Translations under genes and position numbers: made by a program
Notes under the pieces: model-generated
The model's input: only the letters and a program-made list of their open reading frames with translations
Database searches by the model: none
Told to the model about the DNA's origin: nothing
Shown: one piece after another, positions 16,100 through 24,533 of the stretch
Layout: every line of letters begins with the position of its first letter
Numbering within the stretch: the stretch's first letter is position 1
Assembly (NCBI GenBank): GCA_964609085.1
Contig: CAZSRZ010000011.1
Location: 1 to 64,000 of the forward strand
Direction: 5' to 3'
Source of the DNA: JANPLG01 sp964609085
Lineage (GTDB): Bacteria; Armatimonadota; SYMT01
Length of the DNA: 64,000 bases

Positions 16100-17548
16100 A
16101 TGCGATGGACCCTCTGCCTGCCGTTCCTGGCTGCCGCTGCCGTCGCTCTGCTCGCGGGCGTCGTCCCCGCCGCCGGAAAGGGTGACACGATGCGCCTGCG
16201 AGTGAGCCAGAATCGGCGCTTCCTTGTTCACGATCGCCTCCCTGACGATGGAGAACCGTTCTTTTATCTGGGTGACACCGCCTGGGAGATCTTCCACAGG
16301 CTGACGCGAGAGGAAGCCGGTCGCTACCTTCGGCAGCGCGCCGAGCTCGGGTTCACGGTCATCCAGGCCGTCGCCCTGGCAGAGTTCGACGGTCACACCG
16401 AACCGAACGCCTACGGACACCTGCCCCTTATCGACCAGGATCCTGCACGCCCAAACGTCGTGCCGGGGCTGGCCAACGACTACTGGGATCACGTCGACGC
16501 CGTGGTTCGGAGCGCCAATGAACTCGGGTTGTGGGTCGGCTTCCTGCCGACCTGGGGTCGCTACTGGCACGACCCGGTCAAGGACGGAAAACCGCTCTTC
16601 ACCCCGGAGAATGCGGAGGTCTACGGCGAGTGGTTGGGCCGGCGCTACCGCGACGCGGGTCTCATCTGGATCCTGGGCGGAGACCGCGTGGTGGAGAACG
16701 ACACCCAGCGCGAGGTCATCCGGGCGATGGCTCGCGGCCTGCGCCGTGGGGACGGCGGCACCCACCTCATGACCTTCCACCCCGCCGGAGGGCGTGGGTC
16801 GGCAGAGGTCTTCCACACGGAACCCTGGCTTGACTTCAACATGCGTCAGAATGGCCACGGCTGCGACTATGAGCGGTATCGGAACACCCGTCTGGAGTAC
16901 GACCGGCTGCCCGTGAAACCCGTCATCGACGGCGAGCCGGTCTATGAGGACCATCCCGTCGCCTTCCGGCCAGACGAGCAAGGCCACTCCATTTCGGCCG
17001 ATGTCCGCCGAGCCTTCTACTGGGACGTCTTCAGCGGCGCATTCGGGCACACCTACGGGCACCACTCCGTCTGGCAGATGTACACCGCCGCGCGCAAGCC
17101 GATCAACCGCCCGCTGATGGAGTGGACGGAGGCGATGGAACAACCCGGAGCGCGGCAGATGCGGCATGGCCGGAGGCTGATCGAGTCTCGTCCGTTCCTC
17201 GACCGCGTCCCCGATGACGGCATTCTGGTCCCCGCGGCGTCACCGTCCTCCGTGCCCGGATCCGGGCGCTATCGCTTTGTCGCCACGCGCGACGCGGCCC
17301 GCACCTACGCGATGGTGTACGTGCCGATCGGCCGCCGCTTCCGCGTGCACATGGACGCGGTGAAGGCGGACCGAGCCGTGGCCTGGTGGTTTGATCCCCG
17401 CAGCGGAAAGGCCACTCGAATCGGCTCGTTCTCCGCGCGGGGCGAACGGGAGTTCCTCTCCCCGTCGCCGGGGGAGTTTCAGGACTGGGTGCTCGTGCTC
17501 GACGCCGAAACCGCCGGCTATCCACCTCCCGGCAGGGCTCCGGAGTAG
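16100..17548 (+). CDS. Secreted apiosidase-like glycoside hydrolase (DUF4038, GH140-like)
   Basis: 482 aa from the ATG at 16100 (gaagg upstream). A signal peptide (LPFLAAAAVALLAGVVPAAG) is followed by the DUF4038 TIM barrel: FFYLGDTAWEIFHRLTREEA, YLRQRAELGFTVIQAVALAE, FLPTWGRYW, IWILGGDRV, VIDGEPVYEDHP. The C-terminal ~100 residues (FVATRDAARTYAMVYVPIGR to VLVLDA) match the putative collagen-binding beta-domain usually fused to it. Members include apiosidases of GH140 acting on pectin (rhamnogalacturonan II), so a plant-polysaccharide substrate is a reasonable inference. Divergent from the secreted hypothetical at 15923. Confidence 0.88.
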   Translation: MRWTLCLPFLAAAAVALLAGVVPAAGKGDTMRLRVSQNRRFLVHDRLPDDGEPFFYLGDTAWEIFHRLTREEAGRYLRQRAELGFTVIQAVALAEFDGHTEPNAYGHLPLIDQDPARPNVVPGLANDYWDHVDAVVRSANELGLWVGFLPTWGRYWHDPVKDGKPLFTPENAEVYGEWLGRRYRDAGLIWILGGDRVVENDTQREVIRAMARGLRRGDGGTHLMTFHPAGGRGSAEVFHTEPWLDFNMRQNGHGCDYERYRNTRLEYDRLPVKPVIDGEPVYEDHPVAFRPDEQGHSISADVRRAFYWDVFSGAFGHTYGHHSVWQMYTAARKPINRPLMEWTEAMEQPGARQMRHGRRLIESRPFLDRVPDDGILVPAASPSSVPGSGRYRFVATRDAARTYAMVYVPIGRRFRVHMDAVKADRAVAWWFDPRSGKATRIGSFSARGEREFLSPSPGEFQDWVLVLDAETAGYPPPGRAPE

Positions 17549-17588
17549 CTCCTCTGCCGCGTTACCGACCGGGAGCGTAACCGTGCCC

Positions 17589-18773
17589 TCATGGGCCGCA
17601 TTCCCTGGGGTCCGCCTTCACCGCCTCGATGCGGGCGCCGGTGCACAGCAACTCGCGGTTGCCTTCGCGCAGCAGATAGACTGCCGAGCCGTTGGTGAAA
17701 ACCACCGCGCCGTCCGGGCAAAGGTCGTACGCCGCCACGTGATCCGCCAACACCTGCTCGACCCCCGAAGGCCCGCGGCGCACCAATTGCCATGTTCGGG
17801 GCACGAGGGCTGCGGGCTCTCCCTTTCGAGCTTCCTTCTCCGCCTTCCGGGCGTCCAGGGCCATCCCGTGAAGCGTGACGAAGCGCTCGTCGGGCCCCTC
17901 CTTCTTGACCTGTCCCGCCGTGATCAGCGGCTTGCCCGCAAACATCTGTGAAAGGAAATGCAGGAAGGAGACGAGCGCCCAGAGCAGCCGAACGGGGAAG
18001 AGGGCGATGTCGAGGAGCATGTTGCCGAGCGACGGCCCCGATGCGCGCACATAGGGTCGGCGGATGAAGTAGAGATTGCCCTCGGCGTCCGCGCGGGGCA
18101 TCAGCAGGTCGCTCCCCTCTTGCTCCAGCACCGTCTCCAGGCTGCCTTTGCTCAGGTCCAGGCGACCGATGTGGTAGGCGCCCACGCCCGCCAGGCGGCC
18201 CTGTGTGTCGCGGCCGATCCCGGCCGATTGAAACAGCAGGCTGTCGGGGCTGCCCGGTACCCAGGACGGGGTCTCGTCGAGGGAGTCCCCCTCGGTCACG
18301 GTGTGCAGCCGCTTCCCCGCGGGATCGGTGACGGCGATGTGAGCGACACCGTCATCCGACGGCTGGGAGAAAGCGATCCTCTCCCCGTCGGGATGCGCCG
18401 CCAGGTGTCGGAGATGCAGTCGGTGGTGGTGGAAGAGCCGACGCTCTGCACGCTCGGCCGCCTCATGGATGAAGAGCCCGCCCACCTCCCCCATGTCCAG
18501 CGCGTAGAGCCACTCCCCGGCCTGGAACGCAGGTGCCGCACTGCTGATCCGGATCGGGCGCGCGCCGGCGTCGGGAGTATTCGGCCACATGGCCCCGCCC
18601 ATCATGCGCCCGGGATCCGTGCGGGCCTTCCACTCGTGGCGCTCGCGAATGCGGGTCTGCTCGTCGAGCAGATCCTGCCCAAAGAGGCTCTCAACCTGCT
18701 CCGGCCGGGAGCCGGGTCGGCAGAGGAACAGCCGTCCGCCTGAGAGGAACGCGATCGTGGGGGTCATCGGCAT
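17589..18773 (-). CDS. TolB/WD40-like beta-propeller protein with internal hydrophobic insertion
   Basis: 394 aa from the ATG at 18773; the frame is open to 18893 but the extension is not protein-like. Propeller blades are visible as TIAFLSGGRLFLCRPG, HLAAHPDGERIAFSQPSDDG, SWVPGSPDSLLFQSAGI, LLMPRADAEGNLYFIRRPYV and VAAYDLCPDGAVVFTNGSAV. Between two blades lies a ~30-residue hydrophobic stretch (LLDIALFPVRLLWALVSFLH) followed by a charged loop, unusual for a soluble propeller and possibly a membrane-associating hairpin. No signal peptide. Function unknown. Convergent with the GH140-like gene. Confidence 0.75.
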   Translation of the reverse strand: MPMTPTIAFLSGGRLFLCRPGSRPEQVESLFGQDLLDEQTRIRERHEWKARTDPGRMMGGAMWPNTPDAGARPIRISSAAPAFQAGEWLYALDMGEVGGLFIHEAAERAERRLFHHHRLHLRHLAAHPDGERIAFSQPSDDGVAHIAVTDPAGKRLHTVTEGDSLDETPSWVPGSPDSLLFQSAGIGRDTQGRLAGVGAYHIGRLDLSKGSLETVLEQEGSDLLMPRADAEGNLYFIRRPYVRASGPSLGNMLLDIALFPVRLLWALVSFLHFLSQMFAGKPLITAGQVKKEGPDERFVTLHGMALDARKAEKEARKGEPAALVPRTWQLVRRGPSGVEQVLADHVAAYDLCPDGAVVFTNGSAVYLLREGNRELLCTGARIEAVKADPRECGP

Positions 18774-18905
18774 CGCCCGTCCGCCCGAGTTATCGCACAC
18801 ACCGGCACCCAGCAGCCGCGCTGCCTGTCGGCCGGCCCCGACTCGCCTGCAGTAGGGTCTTGCAGCCGTGCTGCACTCTCGCCAGCGGGCCAATCACGGC
18901 GAAGC

Positions 18906-21287
18906 TCATGGAGAGTACAGGTACTCGTTCAGGTTGAACAGCGCCTGGCAGAAGTCCACCAATCGATCGCCGCCGCGACCCGGGGGCAGCGACAGGAAGC
19001 CAACGCCCGTCCGCAATTCGTCGGCGATGGGGGAGCGATTGAGCGCGAGGGCGTAGGCGCGACGTACCTGAGCCGCTGCCTCCGCGCCTGCCTCCCTGCG
19101 CAGTCGCGCCGCGAACTCACGGGCTTGACGCCGGATCAACGGGTCGTTCAACAACATCAGGGCCTGGAGCGGCGTCGTGGTGGCGTTGCGTTGAGGCACC
19201 GACGAGGTGATCTCCGGACAGTCAAACACCTCGAGCTGTGGCAGCAACAGGGATCGCTTCACCTTGACGTACACGCTGCGACGCCACGTCTTCGGGCTGT
19301 CCTCGCTGTCCGGCCAGTTGACGCCCTGGAACGTATCCGCTCGCAGGGAGGAATCTACAGGCGGGTAGACCGGTGGGCCACCCATCTCCAGATTCAGTGA
19401 GCCGGACACCGCGAGGATGCTGTCCCGGATCGCCTCTGCTTCGAGTCGTCGCACGGGAACGCGCCAGACCAGCCGATTGAGCGGGTCGGTGCGCAGCGCC
19501 TCCGGGCGGGCTCGGCCGGACTGTCGGTAGGTGGAGGAGAGCATGATCAGCCGATGGATCGGCTTCAGCCTCCAGCCTCCCCGACGGAACGTGACGGCGA
19601 GCCAGTCCAGCAACTCCGGATGGCTGGGCTGGTCGCCGTTCAAACCAAAGTTGCTGGGGCTGGCGACGATGCCCCGACCGAAGTGTTGACGCCAGACGCG
19701 GTTGACCCAAACACGCGCTGTCAGAGGGTTCTCGTCGCTGCAAATCCACCGGGCCAGGGCCAACCGGCGCCCGGTCGTGGCTGCCGTGACCGCGGCGGCG
19801 GGCACGGTGCGGTCGCCGCCGGGCAGGCGAGTGATGAAACCCGGCGCCACTTCCGGCCCGGGATGGTAGGCGTCACCCCGCAGCAAGAGGTAGTTGGGCC
19901 CCCACTCCCGCTTTTTGTCCGTCACCGTCAGTGCGCGCGGCAACTGCGGCCGGCGGGCTTCCAGGGCGGCAACTCGGCCCGCCAGTTCCCGATAGCGCAC
20001 CCGCTCCGGCTCCGGAAGCGCCGCGGCGATTTGCTCCTCGTCCGGAGTCGCCATCCCCGCCGCCTTCGCAGCCGCAAGCCCCCGCGCCCGCAGCGGACCG
20101 AACTCCGCCTGGAGAGGCGTGGCTTCTGTCTGCCATTGCTCAGTTGCCTGCTGCCAGGCTTGCTTCTCCGCAGGCGTCGGCACCTCCACCTCCCGCCGCT
20201 CCGTGGGTGCGAAAATCCCCTGGATTCGGTAGTAGTCGACCTGAGAAACAGGGTCGTACTTGTGGTCGTGACAGCGGGCACAGTTGATGGTGAGGCCCAG
20301 CATCACGTTTCCGGTGGTGCTCACCAGGTCGTCCAGCTCGTCGGCGCGTGTCGTCGGTAGCTTCGCCATGGCGAAGTCCTCCAGGCCACAGGCCAGGAAC
20401 CCGGTCGCGATCAGGCTTTCCGGATCACCCGGGCTCACCTCGTCTCCCGCGAGCTGCTCGGTCAAGAACCGATCGTAGGGCTTATCGGCGTTGAAGGCGT
20501 TGATCACGTAGTCACGGTATCGCCAGGCCAGCGGCCGATCCTTGTCTCCTTCGTAGCCGGAACTCTCCGCAAAGCGGACCAGATCCAACCAGTGCCGGCC
20601 CCATCTCTCGCCGTAGCGGGGGCTTGCCAGCAGCGCATCGACCACACGCTCCCATGCCGCTGGGCGTCCGTCCCGCACGAACGCTTCCACCTCCTCCGGC
20701 GTCGGAGGCAGGCCGATCAGGTCGAAGTATGCCCTGCGAATGAGTTCGCGGCGGCTTGCCGGAGGGGATGGCGAGAGCCCCGAAGCGCGCAGCTTGCGCA
20801 GCACGAAAGCGTCGATCGGATTGGCGACCCACGGCGACGGATCCGGCGGCGGAGGCGTCACCCGCACCGGCTCGAAAGACCACCACGACTGTGCCTGCGC
20901 GGTGGTGAGCGCCTGGCCCGGCCACTCCGCGCCCGCGCGGACCCAACCGGCAACCAGCTCGATTTCCGCTGCCGACAAAGTGGCATTCGGAGGCATCTTC
21001 GGCGCTCGTTGGCCCCGCATCATCTGCAGCAGCAGGCTGCGTTCCGGGGATCCCGGCACCAGGGCCGGTCCCTTCACTCCACCCTTCAGCGCGCCGGTCC
21101 GCGTGTGCAGATCCAGCCCGCCGAGCTTAGCCCCGACGCCGTGGCAGCCCAGGCAGCGCTTTTCCAGAAACGCCTGCACCCTTGCCGCCGTGGGTGCCTG
21201 CTCCTGGGCCCCGGCCACAAGCGGCGCGGCAAACAGGATCAGGGCCAGCAAGGGTCGACGCCATACGGCTGCAAGGGAGTCCATCAT
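18906..21287 (-). CDS. PSD1-type cytochrome c / DUF1549 / DUF1553 surface protein
   Basis: 793 aa. Signal peptide (PLLALILFAAPLVAGAQEQ), then a Planctomycete cytochrome C (PSD1) domain with one haem-binding motif, CLGCH (Cys45, Cys48, His49), and APKMPPNATLSAAEIELVAG. DUF1549 follows (NPIDAFVLRKLRASGLSPSP, RRAYFDLIGLPPTPEEVEAF, NCARCHDHKYDPVSQVDYY). DUF1553 closes the protein (LARWICSDENPLTARVWVNR, YRQSGRARPEAL, PLQALMLLNDPLIRRQAREF). The family is abundant in Planctomycetota; electron transfer is likely but unproven. Start at the tandem ATG at 21287. Its usual DUF1501 neighbour is missing: the next gene downstream is the beta-propeller protein. Confidence 0.92.
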   Translation of the reverse strand: MMDSLAAVWRRPLLALILFAAPLVAGAQEQAPTAARVQAFLEKRCLGCHGVGAKLGGLDLHTRTGALKGGVKGPALVPGSPERSLLLQMMRGQRAPKMPPNATLSAAEIELVAGWVRAGAEWPGQALTTAQAQSWWSFEPVRVTPPPPDPSPWVANPIDAFVLRKLRASGLSPSPPASRRELIRRAYFDLIGLPPTPEEVEAFVRDGRPAAWERVVDALLASPRYGERWGRHWLDLVRFAESSGYEGDKDRPLAWRYRDYVINAFNADKPYDRFLTEQLAGDEVSPGDPESLIATGFLACGLEDFAMAKLPTTRADELDDLVSTTGNVMLGLTINCARCHDHKYDPVSQVDYYRIQGIFAPTERREVEVPTPAEKQAWQQATEQWQTEATPLQAEFGPLRARGLAAAKAAGMATPDEEQIAAALPEPERVRYRELAGRVAALEARRPQLPRALTVTDKKREWGPNYLLLRGDAYHPGPEVAPGFITRLPGGDRTVPAAAVTAATTGRRLALARWICSDENPLTARVWVNRVWRQHFGRGIVASPSNFGLNGDQPSHPELLDWLAVTFRRGGWRLKPIHRLIMLSSTYRQSGRARPEALRTDPLNRLVWRVPVRRLEAEAIRDSILAVSGSLNLEMGGPPVYPPVDSSLRADTFQGVNWPDSEDSPKTWRRSVYVKVKRSLLLPQLEVFDCPEITSSVPQRNATTTPLQALMLLNDPLIRRQAREFAARLRREAGAEAAAQVRRAYALALNRSPIADELRTGVGFLSLPPGRGGDRLVDFCQALFNLNEYLYSP

Positions 21288-21757
21288 GAACCTACCGTAG
21301 CCCCCATCCTGTCTCCGGCGAATCCGGTGAGCAGCCACTCTGCGTCAATCGCCATGCTTTGCCTGTCAAATCTCCCAGCCGCTATCACCGCGAGGCGGGC
21401 TCCCCGAGGTGCACCCGACAATTCGACCGATTCTCGCTCGATTCTGAACAACCGCCCCTCCGGGCTGTCGGAAACGTTCAAAACCGGGCCGGCACCGGCA
21501 AACTCCCGACGGATTCCCCCGAATCTGTCGAATTCGACAGGATCCGTGTCAAAAGCCCCAGCCACACCCGAACCCTTGCTCACGCTTGCTCCCCACCGGT
21601 TTTCGACACCTTCGACACCCCTACTACTACCACTACTTCTTCTATGTATTTCTGGAGTTTCCAGCCCCCATGTCGAGAACCTTCCGCTCAGGAAGAGTTT
21701 TGTTCCCATCTGTGCTGCACCCTGGCGTCGCTGAACTAAAGTAGAGCTGACTGCCCA
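21288..21757. other. Long intergenic region upstream of recF
   Basis: 470 bp between the divergent DUF1549/1553 gene and recF, AT-richer than the flanking genes. It holds a perfect 16-bp palindrome (21525-21540), two close copies of ttcgacacc around 21600-21615, and a run of cta/tac trinucleotides around 21622-21645. Frames open here are antisense or low-complexity. Both divergent promoters must lie here, but no clear -35/-10 pair could be fixed. Confidence 0.6.
21525..21540. promoter_or_regulatory. Perfect 16-bp palindrome matching LexA box CTG-N10-CAG
   Basis: ctgtcgaattcgacag is its own reverse complement and fits CTGT-N8-ACAG, the gammaproteobacterial LexA operator pattern. It lies 217 bp before the recF start. 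Most non-proteobacterial phyla use other LexA motifs, so the regulator could be different; the symmetry itself is certain. Confidence 0.45.
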
Positions 21758-22894
21758 ATGCTCATCCGCCGCCTCACCCTTCGCCACTTCCGCAACTACG
21801 AGTTGCTGGATCAGGAGTTTTCCCCCGAACTCAATGTGCTGCTGGGCAAGAATGCCCAGGGCAAGTCCAACCTGCTCGAAGCCATCTACTTGCTGGCGAC
21901 AACGAAGTCGTTCCGCGGGAGCAAGGATGCCGACCTCATCGCCTGGGACCAGCAGGCCGCCAGCGCCGAGGCGGAGGTTCTGCGACGTCAGACCCACGAC
22001 GTTGACCTCCAGTTGCTGCTTTCGCGCAAGGAGAAGCGCGCCCTGGTCGTCAACTCCTCCGCGGCGCCGCGATCCGCGGACTTCATCGGCCAACTCAAGG
22101 TGGTGGGGTTTGGGGCACCGGACCTGGAGATCGTCCGCGGAGAGCCGGCCCGACGACGTCGCTTCCTGGATCTTGAAATCTCCCAGATCAGCCCCAGCTA
22201 CTGCCATGGGCTTGGCACCTACCGACGGTTGGTGGAACACCGGACGGGGTTGCTGCGGCAGGGACGAGACCGATCACGCCGGCCAATGATCGAAGAGACG
22301 CTGGCTGTGATTACCGATCAACTCGTGGCAGCGGGTGCGCGGACGGTCGATCGGCGCAGGCAGTTCATCCGCCGGCTTCAGGATCACGCGGGACCCATGC
22401 ACGAGCGCCTCTCGGGGGGCGCCGAGCGCCTGATGATCGCCTACGAACCGTCTTTCAAAATCGCGGCCGCCGAGACGGATCTGGAAGAGAGTTTCCGTGT
22501 CGCCCTCCGTGAAGTGAGGGAAGAGGAGTTTCGGCGACAGGTCTGCCTGCTCGGGCCGCATCGGGACGACGTCAGGTTCTTCGTCAACGGTCGGGATGTG
22601 AAGACCTACGGCAGCCAGGGTCAACAGCGGACCGCGGCGCTCGCCCTGAAACTGGGGGAGATAGGCCTGATCCGGGATCTGTGCGGCGAAGCACCGGTAT
22701 GTATGCTCGACGACGTCTTCAGCGAGTTGGATGAAACGCGGCGGGCTTGCGTCCTGGCCGCGACGGCGGAACAGTGCCAGACGTTTGTCTCGACCACAGA
22801 GCTGGCGATGCTCCCCTCGGGAGCGCGACGCGGCGCAACATGCTGGACCGTTTCCGGCGGCACACTGCGCCCAGGTTTTGACCTGCCGGCCTGA
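21758..22894 (+). CDS. recF: DNA replication and repair protein RecF
   Basis: 378 aa ABC-type ATPase of the SMC/RecF family, which helps load RecA onto gapped DNA as part of RecFOR. N-terminus MLIRRLTLRHFRNYELLDQE is typical; Walker A is GKNAQGKS (30-37); the LLGPHRDDVRFFVNGRDVK segment, the signature-like YGSQGQQRTAALALKLGE and Walker B VCMLDDVFSELDETRR follow in order. Length is normal. In many bacteria recF lies between dnaN and gyrB; here it is isolated, with no replication gene nearby, flanked by surface-protein and sugar-isomerase genes. Weak Shine-Dalgarno. Confidence 0.97.
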   Translation: MLIRRLTLRHFRNYELLDQEFSPELNVLLGKNAQGKSNLLEAIYLLATTKSFRGSKDADLIAWDQQAASAEAEVLRRQTHDVDLQLLLSRKEKRALVVNSSAAPRSADFIGQLKVVGFGAPDLEIVRGEPARRRRFLDLEISQISPSYCHGLGTYRRLVEHRTGLLRQGRDRSRRPMIEETLAVITDQLVAAGARTVDRRRQFIRRLQDHAGPMHERLSGGAERLMIAYEPSFKIAAAETDLEESFRVALREVREEEFRRQVCLLGPHRDDVRFFVNGRDVKTYGSQGQQRTAALALKLGEIGLIRDLCGEAPVCMLDDVFSELDETRRACVLAATAEQCQTFVSTTELAMLPSGARRGATCWTVSGGTLRPGFDLPA

Positions 22895-22902
22895 ACCCGT
22901 GC

Positions 22903-23700
22903 CTACCGTGCTCCGCACGCCTGGAGGCAGGCCTGCATGTGTCCACGGCTCTCCGCCGCGATCACGCAGCATTGCTCCACGGTGTAGTCCTTCGCGCCGA
23001 TAATCTCGAGGTTTACGGGGCCGGCGTAACCGGCCTGATGCAGCACCCGAATGTAGCCGACCAGATCGATGTCGCCGCGGCCGTTCGCCTGCAGTTCCGG
23101 CTTGCCGGGGCCCTGCTGCCGCCCCTTGCAGTCGCGGATGTGCACATGTTTCACCCGGCTCACCACCGCGGCGATGGCCTCCACCGGGTTTTCATTCGCT
23201 CGATGGATGTGGGACGGATCCATGTCGATGCCGAATGCCGGGGAGGTGATGGCCTCCATGAGCCGCAGCGTCGTTGGCGTGTTGTAGACCGCGTTGCCGA
23301 CGTGGGCCTTCACGCAGAGGGTGACACCGTACTTCTCGGCCATGGCCACCAGGCGACCAAGGGCATCTACACTCTGCTGGAAGGTGGATTCATCGTCCGT
23401 CTTGCCGCCCGGGCCGCAGTTGACGATCGGCACGCCGAGTTCCACCGCCGCCTGAAACGCCTGCTCCATCCGCTCGGGGTCCTGCGACGGCTGTTCCATG
23501 GCCAGCAGTTCCAGGCCGTAGGCGTCGCGCAGACCGCGGATTTCGGGTGCCAACTCCCGCCATTCGGAGAGCACCAGATGTCGGCTCATACCATCAATTG
23601 CCGATAGTTCGATGCCGTCATAGCCACAGAGCGCGATGTGTTTGAAAGCCGACTCCATCGAATGGCCGCCGAACAGAACAGAATTCGCCCCAAGTTTCAT
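22903..23700 (-). CDS. Sugar phosphate isomerase/epimerase (xylose-isomerase-like TIM barrel)
   Basis: 265 aa AP-endonuclease-2/xylose-isomerase-like TIM barrel. Landmarks are LGANSVLFGGHSMESAFKHI, ALCGYDGIELSA, PIVNCGPGG, VTLCVKAHVGN, FGIDMDPSHIHRAN, RVKHVHIRDCKG and GYAGPVNLEIIGAKDYTVEQ, which contain the metal-binding His, Asp and Glu positions of the family. Substrate cannot be read from sequence. A gaggag Shine-Dalgarno supports the ATG at 23700. It is convergent with recF and divergent from a small membrane protein. A second family member lies 0.8 kb away. Confidence 0.9.
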   Translation of the reverse strand: MKLGANSVLFGGHSMESAFKHIALCGYDGIELSAIDGMSRHLVLSEWRELAPEIRGLRDAYGLELLAMEQPSQDPERMEQAFQAAVELGVPIVNCGPGGKTDDESTFQQSVDALGRLVAMAEKYGVTLCVKAHVGNAVYNTPTTLRLMEAITSPAFGIDMDPSHIHRANENPVEAIAAVVSRVKHVHIRDCKGRQQGPGKPELQANGRGDIDLVGYIRVLHQAGYAGPVNLEIIGAKDYTVEQCCVIAAESRGHMQACLQACGAR

Positions 23701-23811
23701 CCCACGCGCTCCTCTCCGCCTCGAGGCGGTTCGCCCCGCCGTCGGGGACCCGGCCGTTCTATCGCGGCCGGTCAGGTCGCGCCCAACTCCACAGGCGTGT
23801 CCAGACAGGAA

Positions 23812-23831
23812 TTGTCCACGGCTGTAGACAA
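23812..23831. promoter_or_regulatory. Inverted repeat TTGTC-N10-GACAA
   Basis: ttgtc and gacaa flank ten bases in the divergent intergenic region 23701-23866, ending 35 bp before the membrane-protein start. A further inverted pair of the same half-sites, tgtc-ca-gaca, lies 3 bp upstream (23799-23808). The arrangement suggests an operator with repeated TGTC/GACA half-sites; no regulator is assigned. Confidence 0.35.
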
Positions 23832-23866
23832 CTGATTACCGCCGCTTCCGAACGGAGACCCCGGCC

Positions 23867-24517
23867 ATGTATTGGAAAGCCCGCCTGGCCATCGCCGCAA
23901 TCGTGTTGCCCGGGGTGTTCGCCTTCGTGCTCGTCCGCGAAGGGCTGCAGGGACAACACGAAGCGCAGGCATTCAAGCAACCCGTCGTCCTCACCCCCGC
24001 CCAGTTCTTCCAGCAGCGGCCTCGGGAAGGCTGGTTCACCATCAAGAACGCCTACCTGGATGTCTTCGACACCGTCGAGCATCGGGCCAGCAAGACGGGG
24101 CCGTTGAAGGCCATCTACGTCCCCATTCGGGATGCGGCCGACCCCCGCACCTCCCACAAGGACTTCCTGATCAAGGTGCGGAGCGGTCCAACGGTGGCCC
24201 TCTACGAGGAACTGCATGGACTCCCCGACACGCGGGAAGCCATCGGCGACTTCGGAACCCGGCACAGCAAAGAGCTTTCGACGCCGAAGAGCATCACCGG
24301 GATGATCGAGGCCGGGATGGACCTCTCCGGCGAGACGGCCAAGCGTGTGGCGAAGGCGCAGGGTGTGGAGCAGAGCCAGCTTCTGATCCTGGACGAGGGC
24401 CGCGTACCCCGCGCGATGGGCGCCTCTCTGGCGAAGCTGTGGGGCGGAGCGGCCCTGGGTGTGGTCACGCTGATCGGTGCCGTCCTCGCGGTCCTCCTGA
24501 AATTGTCCCGCCGCTGA
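23867..24517 (+). CDS. Hypothetical two-TM membrane protein
   Basis: 216 aa. An N-terminal hydrophobic segment (RLAIAAIVLPGVFAFVLVRE) and a C-terminal one (LWGGAALGVVTLIGAVLAVL) enclose a polar domain of about 150 residues. That domain contains EGWFTIKNAYLDVFDTVEHR, PLKAIYVPIRDAADP, DFLIKVRSGPTVALYEELHG, an EAGMDLSGETAKRVAKAQ segment and LLILDEGRVP just before the second TM. The layout suggests an extracytoplasmic domain held by two membrane anchors. No known family recognised. The start ATG follows a ggagaccccggcc stretch. Confidence 0.8.
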   Translation: MYWKARLAIAAIVLPGVFAFVLVREGLQGQHEAQAFKQPVVLTPAQFFQQRPREGWFTIKNAYLDVFDTVEHRASKTGPLKAIYVPIRDAADPRTSHKDFLIKVRSGPTVALYEELHGLPDTREAIGDFGTRHSKELSTPKSITGMIEAGMDLSGETAKRVAKAQGVEQSQLLILDEGRVPRAMGASLAKLWGGAALGVVTLIGAVLAVLLKLSRR

Positions 24518-24533
24518 CGGTCCCCCTCGCGGC

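Noticed and set aside
21284..22240. Antisense frame across the recF promoter and 5' end
   Set aside because: It has no recognisable domain and overlaps a certain recF gene.
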